Origin: Gnetum montanum
Lineage: Eukaryota > Streptophyta > Gnetopsida > Gnetales > Gnetaceae
Assembly (NCBI GenBank): GCA_015680685.1
Contig: MNCI01010504.1
Coordinates: 631,805 to 695,804, forward strand
Length of the DNA: 64,000 nt
Reading direction: 5' to 3'
Positions within the stretch are counted from its first letter, which is position 1, and every line of letters begins with the position of its first letter. The notes beneath the pieces are model-generated. The model had not been told where the DNA came from. It was given only the letters and a program-made list of their open reading frames with translations, and ran no database searches. Shown here one piece after another: positions 56,258 to 64,000 of this stretch. Position numbers and translations under genes: made by a program.

Positions 56258-56884
56258 CAAAATTCCAACATCATTTTTAGGATTCACACCTTTTGCATTT
56301 TGAGCACATAGCACTTTTGGCTTACAAGAGCTCTTGTAATCCTTGTAAAATGCAGCTTCTTAAAGCCTCCCAGTGTGGAACTCCTGCAACCCTGTTACCC
56401 CCTTTCTTACCTCCTCCACCCTTAGACTTATGGGTTTTTGGTATCTATGCTGCAATTTTAGGATCTTCAAATCCAACGTGGATCATTTTTGTAGAAACAT
56501 TCTCCACTTTTCTCACCTCCTAGCAATGACCAAAGTTGTAGATATGAAGTTTGCAGTAGAGGAGGTTCAAAAGCATTAGGAGTGGTTAAGCACCCAGATC
56601 ATGGAGTGAATTGCATGGGCTTCAATCAGCACTAAATACCTACTCTAGTGAACCCTCCTCTTACTCTATCATGGGAATTTCTTACACACATTTCTGGAAT
56701 CCATTCTTTATTTTTTAATAAAGCTTCAAAGTTTCATTTTTGTGTACAATCTTCATTTGCTTTCTGGTTATAGATCTACATTACATGTTTTGCATTCTAT
56801 AAGTCCCTAGGTAATCTGCTAGACTATCCAAGGTACCTCAAATCCCATTTTTTGAAGGCCTTAGGGATTTAGGGTTGAGTCTAT

Positions 56885-58040
56885 TGCACCAAATCTTTCA
56901 ATTTTCTAGTGACAAACCTTTTAATTTTGTTATCTTTCATATGGCTCATTGGGATTCTCATGGCCTTTGCAATATTCAACATATTTCTAGTTGCAAATAA
57001 AGGCTCATCATAGTCATAGCCTTTATGATGGCCATGATTCCTATGATGTCCTCTAGTGTCCTTTCTTTTATGGTGGTAGGCATCCCTTGATTGCCTGCAC
57101 CCCTAGTTTCTACTAGTTTGGTAGGTCCTATGATCATCTCTGTTCCACTAGTCACCTTCATCATAGTCACATCCCCTACAGTTTTGGTTAGAGATATAGG
57201 AGGAAGAAGATGAAAATTTTGAAGGTGAAGAGGAAAGAGAGCCAGCACTAGCATGATGCTTCCTATTCACTCTTTATTGGGCATGGCTACAATCTTCATG
57301 CATGTCATCATCTGGATGCTTGTCCATGTTCTTTCCTTGACTCTCACCTTTGGAGCCCCCATGATCATGGGATCCATTCTTGTCCAAACTAGGATTATTT
57401 ATAGTGGACTATAAGTTTTGGTTTGAGCACCCCCTCATCAAAGATAAGAGGAGGAGAGTTAGTGAATTAAGAAGTCCCAGAGAAGAGTCTTCTCCTTCAT
57501 TCTGGCCTAACAAGAATAAGGGGTTTGTGAACCATTTTTCCTACAATGCTTTCTTGTGTTGTGCACCTTCTATTGCCAATATTTCTTGTGTTGTGCCTTA
57601 GGGGAATGATAATCCTAATAGTTATGGTCTTGCACAACATACTCAACATTGAGCCCCTAGATGCCCAACCTCATGAAAGTTTAAAGTAGCATCATAGGAA
57701 TCGATCAATCATGTCACAACACAATGTTTCCCTCCATGTTCCTCCAACATAGTTGCTCATCCTGATGTAAGATAAAGGTGAAGTTTGGCACATATTTATC
57801 AAGATAAGTATATAACACTCTGCATTGTTTAGGCACTAGTGGTTTTGACCCTTCATGCCTTTGTTGATTAAATGTATGCTTGAATGGAAATAGGGAATTA
57901 ACCCTATGAAAGGAAGATATTTTAGTTGAAAAGAAAAATGGTGTGATTTTACTATTATTATTATTATTATTAATGATTTGTGACTTTAAGGTTCATTACA
58001 ACATTTTTAAATTCCTAGATAGCACATGTAGCTAACTAAA
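56885..58040 (-). pseudogene. gag: gag of copy D
   Basis: Minus strand, collinear with copy A gag. It includes the His/Asp/Ser-rich middle part (57254-56976) and the beginning of the capsid domain near 56990-56890. It is truncated at about 56885 by the Tat-type LTR. The 5' LTR and primer-binding site lie directly upstream. A trinucleotide run lies at 57951-57980. Confidence 0.7.
57951..57980. repeat. (ATT)n microsatellite
   Basis: About eight TTA/ATT units in copy D gag. Confidence 0.85.
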
Positions 58041-58060
58041 GTTCTTAGCAATAGTGGCAA
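58041..58060 (-). other. Primer-binding site of copy D
   Basis: On the minus strand TTGCCACTATTGCTAAGAAC directly follows the LTR. It aligns with copy A and E sites but is more decayed. Confidence 0.6.
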
Positions 58061-58914
58061 TGATGAGCAATGAGTATACACTACATCCAATCATACAAGT
58101 CACTAGCATTCACTAAGAGATCTAGTCGAATTCTGTATCCTTTAGCTCTCTAAGTACATTGGGTCTAGGTAGTGAATATCAAGGATGTGATCGTTATCTT
58201 CTTAGTCTCACTTGTGAAGTGCAAGTGTATAGTTAAGTGTAATTGAGGCATATGATTTTTATTATTTTATGTTTTATGGTTTAAATTGCCTAGGTGCTAG
58301 AAAATAAAGTAATTAAATGTTTAACTAATCTAGTAACTAACTAATATCTTAACTAATCCTAACATAAGCATCCATTCCCATTTACTGTACACCTTAAACA
58401 ATCTTGCAACGTTACTAGGTTACCAAGCATGAAGTGATGTCAAGATTACCAAACATTAAGGTGTGCTTGAAATGGTTGTACTTATGTGTTTTAATTAATC
58501 ATTAATTAATTAATTAATTCAATGCATTAAAGTAAATTACTCAAATAAGAAATATGTTTAAAGTAAACATTAAGCTATTTCCAAATGTTGTAAAGCTTGT
58601 GAAGAAAGCTCGTCTTTATTTCCAGTTACACCAAGGTGCTTAGGTATATTAGTGTTTGAATAAAGATCCATACACTTCTCACTCCTACTGTTGGTACTTA
58701 GAAAATATTCTCACTATCAAATAAGCAAAATGAAAGATCTTCACTAAGAAACTAATGAATTTATGCCATAAATGTAGCTGGTAAGCACGTACTTATAGGC
58801 AAAGACAACTACTATGTTGACAAGATCACATCAACACATAAGATCATACAATTATTTCAATGGGATCATGTCGACGATAACCCATTGTCACAACCTAAGG
58901 AAGACACTTCATCA
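58061..58914 (-). mobile_element. 5' LTR of copy D
   Basis: 854 bp, plus-strand ends TGATGAGCAATG and CACTTCATCA. An internal ATTAATTAATTAATTAATT run lies near 58498-58518. Right of it the pol of another copy starts abruptly, so D probably inserted into D0. Its other end is lost. Confidence 0.85.
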
Positions 58915-60984
58915 AAGGTTTGACTTGTTGCATGTTGACCAATAATAACTTGTTCAAGCTAGCAGGGTGGTAAATCATCATGGTCCTAGATGAAAAGTTT
59001 ATATGAAAAATATAAGGTCCTTTCCATAGCATTTAGAATTTTGTGTGTTGGGGTATATGCATGGGATTTTAGTAGAGAAAATAATCTTTCAGTTAAAATT
59101 TCAATTTCCATATTTTGAGGTTATGACATTGTTTCTTGTATTCCTTGTGCACTTCATTCATGAATAGGGCTACTAATCAGCTTTCATGTAGTGTATTTAA
59201 TGTCATTAATCCTTTTCTTTGGGCTAGACTCAAATCAAGGTCAAGTTCAGAAGCCATTGAAAGTGTAAGGAGCTTTTCTTGTATAGGAAGAGTTGGAAGT
59301 TTCTCGTACACTAACTCATAAGAGGAATAACTGATATGAGGTCTCCATGTTAACTAATAAGACCAAAAGCATCATTGAGTCTTATGTTCTAGTTTTTCCT
59401 ATATTTACTACTACTACGAGTTAGTATTCTAGTTATTTTCTTATTAGTGATCTTTGCTTGATCGTTAGCTTAGGGGTGGTATGAAGTTGTGAGTTTGTGT
59501 TCTACCTCGAAGTGTTGCATACGTTTCTAAAAGGAGACACTTGTAAAATGCATTCCAATATCAAAAATTAATGCCCTTGGAATACCAAGCTTATCTACCA
59601 CATTTTGTTGTATAAACTGTGCCATCGTAGAGGATGAATAGTTGGTGATGGTGGTGGCTTCAGCCCACTTAGTGTAATAGTTAACAATAATAATGATGTA
59701 TGAATTTTTTTGGACATGAAGTTGATGGGCCCCATGAAGTTAATGCCCCAAATATCAAAGGGCTCTAGTGGTTGAATCCCCTATTAGGGTCCTTTTATCC
59801 ATGCAGTCATTCCTCCATCACTTCAGTATTTGTCATATGAATGGAAGAACTAATGGGAATCCATGAAAATCATTGGTCACTAATATCCTACCATGAGGAT
59901 TTTAATGGTTGTCATCCTCCTAACATAATGGTCCCCATAATGACCTTCATGAGCATCCTGGAGGAATCAAAGTTGATTAGCAATAGGTACATACAATTGT
60001 ACTAGGCCATCAGTAAAACTCCTATAGAGGTTATCCTTGATTTACATGTAGTGTTTGGCTTGGTGAAGAAAATATTATTTCTTGTTACTATCTCATTCTT
60101 GTAGCATCTCTTGAGTGAGTAGGTAGGAGAGGATGTGATCATACCAATTGGAATATTTGGGACTTTGAACTTCAACAGTTTTGACAAAGAGAAGTTTGTC
60201 TTAAAGTTGATCAAATAATGGTCCTTCATCCTCTTTGTTATCCTATTATAATCAAGACAAGTGATTAGTGACTACATTCTTGGTTCCATTTCTGTCCATC
60301 ATAGTAAGGTCAAAATCCTGAAGAATCACTAGCCACCATATAGCATAGGAGCTCACCATTGGTTTGTTCATGAGGAATGAGATAGCACTATGGTTTGTAT
60401 GCACAGAAACTAGATATCAAAGCACATAGTGCTTGAATTTTTCTAAGGAATATACCACTTCCATGAGCTCCTTTTTAGTGTTAGTGTAATTTAATTATGC
60501 ACTCAGAATGCTTTAGCTTGCATAATGGATATAGTAGGGATGATTTTTATCATCCAATTATGTAAGAATCACTTACAAAGCATAATTAGATGCATAAATC
60601 ATGATGTGGAATGGTTTGGACCAATTAGGTGCTTGTAGAATTGGATTTTTTACCAGCTTCTAGTCTAATTATTGGAATGAACTTTCGCATTTCCTAGTCT
60701 AGGTCAAAGATGCATTGGTCTTAGTTTGTTCCACTAATGGTTTAGCAACTTTTGAGAAGTTCTCAATGAATTTCTTGTAATAGCCATTATGGAAAAATAA
60801 TGACCTTACATCTTTTATTGTCTCTAGTTTCTTAATAATTCCTTGGATGGTCTATACTTTTTTTGGGTCCACCTTGATTCCTTTGCTAGAAATTTTGTGC
60901 CTCAAGACAACACCTTCTTGGATCATCAAGTGGCTCTTTCTCCAGTTAAGCCTCAAATTGATCTCCACACACTTCTTGAACTAT
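58915..60984 (-). pseudogene. pol: pol fragment D0 (RT end, RNase H, integrase)
   Basis: Minus strand, collinear with copy A from about 30900 down to 28830. It covers the end of the RT thumb (FGKVLR region about 60800), RNase H (about 60560-60330), the integrase zinc-binding region (60229-60002) and the core (about 59800-59350). It is bounded on the right by a different pol fragment at about 60985 and on the left by the LTR of copy D. Heavily decayed. Confidence 0.8.
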
Positions 60985-61866
60985 TAATATTTATTCCCCA
61001 CACTTAGTTCATTGAGGTACATGTTTGGAATTCCAGAATCTTTGTGGTCTCTTTGTTAGTTACCTTTGCTTGACCATTGGCTTGGGGATCATTGGGTGTT
61101 ATTAATTTATGTTCAACCCTAAAGCATTGCATGAGTTTTTAAAAAGTAACACATATAATGGGTTCTATTATCAGAAATTAGTGCACATGGCACCCCAAAC
61201 TATTCACAACATTTTTTTGTACAAATCGAGTAGCAGTGGATGATGTACATTTGATGATAGCTACTACTTTTGCTTATTTTGTATAGTAGTTAATAGCTAT
61301 GATAATATAGGCCTTTCCATTAAACATGAATGTGATGAAACCCATGAAATCTACATCCCATATGTCAAAGGATTCTAGTGGTTAAATCCACTATTGAGGA
61401 TTCTCCATTTGTGTAGTCATCTCACCATCTCATTGATAGCACTCACAGGATTAGATAAACTAATGAGAATCCCTAAAGATTGTGGGCCAATATTATCTTA
61501 CCATTAGGATTTTTATGGTTGTGCATCTCCTTACATAGTGGCCTCCACAAGGACCTTCGTGAGCATCCTCGAGAATGCGAAATTGATCTATGTCAGGGAC
61601 ATACCAATGAACTAGGCCATTAGCACACACTTTGTAAAGGTCTCCATTGATTTTCATGAACTGCATAGCTTAATGAAGAAATTGTTATTTCTTCCTATAG
61701 TATAGATATTTTGGCATCTCCTAAGTAAGACGATAAATGAGGATGCTATCATACCATTTTGGTTCCATGGGCACTTGTTAATTTATTGCACTAGCAAAGA
61801 GGAGTTCATTAAAAAATTGGTCAGAGAGCAGGCTCTCCTCCTCTTTGTCATCCCATCATAGCCAAG
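60985..61866 (-). pseudogene. pol: pol fragment D1 (integrase)
   Basis: Minus strand. It holds the integrase C-terminal end, starting near 61000 (complement of TTCATTGAGGTACATGTTTGG, as in copy C at 46560), an internal deletion near 61035, the catalytic core (61060-61420) and the zinc-binding part (61440-61740), ending at 61866 where copy E has inserted. It duplicates regions present in D0, so it comes from another copy. Confidence 0.75.
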
Positions 61867-61871
61867 ATAAG
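61867..61871. repeat. Presumed target-site duplication of copy E, left
   Basis: ATAAG before TGATGAGACG, inside pol D1 (copy A has GACAAGTGATCA here). The partner is outside the window. Confidence 0.45.
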
Positions 61872-61897
61872 TGATGAGACGCGACTTGCATGTGCCA

Positions 61898-61953
61898 CGA
61901 TATCGCGTACGCGATATCGCCTCTTTCCCTGTGATATCGTGTACGCGATATCG
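61898..61953. repeat. Two 22-bp palindromes in U3 of copy E
   Basis: The first (61898-61919) is a perfect palindrome made of CGATATCG arms around a central CGTACG. The second (61932-61953) is the same with two CpG-to-TpG changes in its left arm. Both lie upstream of the TATA box. Confidence 0.9.
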
Positions 61954-61970
61954 CGTCCCGCCTTCATATC

Positions 61971-61978
61971 TATAAATA
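61971..61978 (+). promoter_or_regulatory. TATA box of copy E LTR
   Basis: TATAAATA, 17 bp after the second palindrome and about 170 bp before AATAAA. Confidence 0.65.
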
Positions 61979-62227
61979 AGAGGTGGCACTCCCTTCATTT
62001 CCCAATCCTAGCTAGTGTAGCGAAGCTCTGGCAGATTGATCACTCCAGAGTTAGAATTTTCCCCATGTGCCCGCAGTAGGAGTCCTAGAGTGAACGGCTC
62101 TTTATTCAAGCAGCTTGTAACCTGAACCCAAGTTGTGTACGGCAATAAAGACAAACTTGATTGGATAAACCTTGCAGCACGTGGCTTCATTTATTGCTTT
62201 CATTTACTGCTTTCCTAGTGCGTTCAA

Positions 62228-62565
62228 GTACGACTTGATTACGAGCGTCTACGGACGTGTATGGCTTGTCAAGGAATCGGCTGCTTGATGCAACGCATGA
62301 GTACGACTCAATTACGAGCATTGGCTGCTTGGTAACCCAGTAGCGTATTCCAGGATTCTGCGCTTGGTAATCCCAGTAGTAGTCCGATGTGTACGGCTAG
62401 TTGAGGAATCGGCTGCTCATTGCTAGGCTAGAACGTGTGATAAGTACGACTTAGTTACGAGCACCCACGGGTGTGTACGGCTAGCTAAGGAATCGGCTGC
62501 TTATCACACTTAAGCTAAATAGGTGCCTCAGTACGACCACTTCGAGCACTTGCGTTACGTGTGGT
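62228..62565 (+). repeat. Irregular repeat array in U5 of copy E
   Basis: GTACGACTYRATTACGAGC recurs at about 62229, 62302, 62443 and (shortened) 62531. The partner motif GTGTRYGGCTWGTYRAGGAATCGGCTGCT recurs at about 62257, 62388 and 62472, with a shorter form at 62320. CCCAGTAGCG/CCCAGTAGTAG/CCCAGTAACG occurs three times. Confidence 0.75.
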
Positions 62566-62928
62566 GATCCCAGTAACGATTAGCGTTTGGTAAGCCACAG
62601 TTGCATAGTTCAGGGTGTGTCCGGTAAGTGGGAACGGATGCTGACGCTAGTTAACTTAGACTTAGGACATTAGTTAGAGTTAGCTTAGTTTCTCAACCCT
62701 TTCCTCTGATAGCATAGGAGATAAGCGGAAAATACCAAAAAAATCACATACCTCAGACTTGCTTAACCATACACCGTGACACTTACAAGAAAGCCTGGGA
62801 AGACAACGAATGATTAACCCCAAGTGTTTCTTGTGGCATTAAGGCATTTAGTCTGCCGAGTTCGACCGGATCGTGCGTGTACACTCGTATTCGTATGGTT
62901 GAGTGTAGGGGTACCTCGCCACTCATCA

Positions 62929-62948
62929 TTGGCACCGTTGTCGGGGAC
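62929..62948 (+). other. Primer-binding site of copy E (tRNA-Asp type)
   Basis: TTGGCACCGTTGTCGGGGAC right after the LTR. It differs from the tRNA-Asp-complementary site TGGCGCCGTTGCCGGGGA of Athila/Tat elements at two positions, both transitions. Confidence 0.8.
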
Positions 62949-63047
62949 TAAGTGTTTTTTCTCCAATTAAACATAAGGGATATCACTCACATCGTTGTGA
63001 GCCTAAAACGAACCTTAGGGTTAATCAGTTAATCAAGAACATAAATA

Positions 63048-64000
63048 ATGGTGAAAATTAGCACACCATTAGAAATGGCTTCTTCTCATGCAATCAACTC
63101 ACCTAAGGACAATACAGGAGAAAGTCAGGATCATACACATAACCCATATCAGCCAAGTCCTAAATAGTGTTCGATAACTTATACTCATCCCGATGAGTAT
63201 ATTCCTGATTACACTTTTACCCTCCATCAGGATGAACAGTTGCGCTAGAGAGATTCGGTTGGTAATATAGTTTTACCACCAGATCGATCCGTTCCGAACA
63301 TGCTTCTCCATGAATTGACACAGATTGGCATGTAGGACTTATTTGCCGAATACGTTGCTGGAACATATCGCATGAGGGACTATCTTCCCACGAATGCCCA
63401 ACGTATTCGGGATGCAAGGCAGGAGAGCCAACATTCCCTACTGAAGGGCAAGGTTCCCCACGTCATTAGTGAAATCGGAGAAGAGGAACCCCTCACAATG
63501 GGTTTCTTAGAAAATGATGTTCCCCCTCTTCACTCTAGTGAAGAGGTTAGGCATCAGGGCCTTAGATCAATAATACATATTCCAGGCTCTGATCCCCGTG
63601 AGCACCAGCTGTTCACGGTAGGAACAACTACTCACACTAATGACGGACTCGTTAATCGTCACAACGATCGGGGCCGAAGCAGCCAAAGAGAAGGCATGAA
63701 ACATCACCATGGTGATGGATCCCCTTCTTCTTCTCCTTCATCTTATCATTCACACTCTCCTTCCACATCTGGGTGCAACCACCATGGGCATAACGCAGAG
63801 AGGAAAGGTTAAAGAGATGAAATGCCTCAACAGGAAAGTCGAGAGGAGTTAGGACAAGGGCAAGGACGTAGGGAGAATAGGGAACCACCACGTAGACATC
63901 ACAGACGTCATGAAAGAGATGATCATGACGAACCCCTATTCGCAACCTGAAGTATGCTTGATATTAGAGAGGCAGTTAGGATTCCCACAAGGCATTTAAA
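63048..64000 (+). pseudogene. gag: gag of copy E, start
   Basis: Begins at ATG 63048, about 100 bp after the primer-binding site. The N-terminal part has LHQDEQL, GNIVLPPDRS and EYVAGTYRMRDYL. The open block 63372-63812 continues with VPHVISEIGEEEP and a low-complexity Ser/His/Gly stretch (SSSPSSYHSHSPSTSG), then an Arg/His/Glu-rich part (REPPRRHHRRHERDD). The capsid domain starts at RIPTRHL and runs off the window at 64000. Stops seen: TAG at 63166, 63247 and 63334, TAA at 63810 and TGA near 63949, most at probable Gln/Lys/Arg codons. This is the least damaged Gag here, but it is still not open. The minus-strand frame 63652-63945 is antisense. Confidence 0.82.

Larger units (their letters stand above)
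54300..56880 (+). mobile_element. Probable long 3' LTR of the Tat-type element
   Basis: Starts TGATGACTTG 31 bp after the pol stop and runs to about 56880, where the gag of copy D begins on the other strand. It holds a 36-bp minisatellite (54310-54540), a second degenerate repeat (55795-55975), a TATA box at 56250 (TATAAAAT) and AATAAA at 56717-56722. Length and internal tandem repeats fit Tat/Ogre-type LTRs. The right end is not defined and no second LTR is in the window. Short open frames (54555, 55382, 55652, 56293, 56373) show no conserved protein. Confidence 0.55.
61872..62928 (+). mobile_element. 5' LTR of copy E
   Basis: 1057 bp, from TGATGAGACGCG to CCACTCATCA. It is the least decayed LTR here, with dense CpG. 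U3 is short and holds two 22-bp palindromes (61898-61919 and 61932-61953). TATA is at 61971 (TATAAATAAG), AATAAA at 62144-62149, and U5 carries a repeat array at 62228-62565. Minus-strand open frames at 61783 and 62008 are not genes. Confidence 0.9.

Noticed and set aside
56293-56579. Two overlapping open frames near the TATA box at 56250
   Set aside because: No homologue elsewhere in the window, overlapping frames, and position within the transcribed part of a probable LTR.

Overview
The window looks like a gene-free, repeat-dense stretch of a large plant nuclear genome. The long decayed LTR elements, the L1-type LINE and the depth of nesting suggest a gymnosperm such as a conifer, but that is inference. 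I found no ordinary host gene, tRNA, rRNA or CRISPR array. Almost every supported feature is a piece of a retrotransposon. Coding remnants are broken mainly by TAG, TAA and TGA where related copies have CAG, CAA and CGA, the pattern expected from C-to-T decay of methylated DNA.

The dominant family is a Ty3/gypsy element of the Athila/Tat type. Its LTRs of about 0.85-1.06 kb start TGATGA and end TCATCA. Its primer-binding site resembles the 3' end of tRNA-Asp. Its order is LTR, gag, pol, a 1.5-2.2 kb spacer, a third ORF (ORF3, about 950 codons, mostly coiled coil), polypurine tract, LTR. Pieces of at least eight copies are present, named B, G, A, C, D, D0, D1 and E here.

Layout, left to right. 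1-865: CpG-rich probable LTR whose body lies left of the window. 866-3938: end of copy B (ORF3 fragment and LTR). 3939-13380: copy G, lacking its 5' end but with pol, spacer, ORF3 and 3' LTR. 13381-14642: three 322-bp diverged repeats. 14643-18057: first part of an L1-type LINE. 18063-40230: copy A on the minus strand, 22.2 kb with both LTRs and a perfect 5-bp target duplication; two other LTR elements sit inside it, a 3.8-kb non-autonomous one (24557-28398) and a Ty1/copia-like one (32087 to about 37204). 40236-41221: the rest of the LINE, in frame with the first part. 41222-46602: copy C (minus). 46603-52740: heavily decayed sequence with a possible LTR and a Tat-type gag/protease remnant (minus). 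52779-56880: a copia gag fragment and the end of another gypsy element with a long repeat-bearing LTR. 56885-61866: pieces of copies D, D0 and D1 (minus). 61872-64000: start of copy E, the best preserved copy, cut by the window edge.

The most unusual feature is the ORF3 module. In copies G, A and C, the end of pol carries a second polypurine tract resembling that copy's own 3' tract, and a TATA-bearing stretch resembling the LTR U3 lies upstream of ORF3. This suggests that ORF3 has its own promoter, or that it entered the element as a unit bounded by LTR-like signals.
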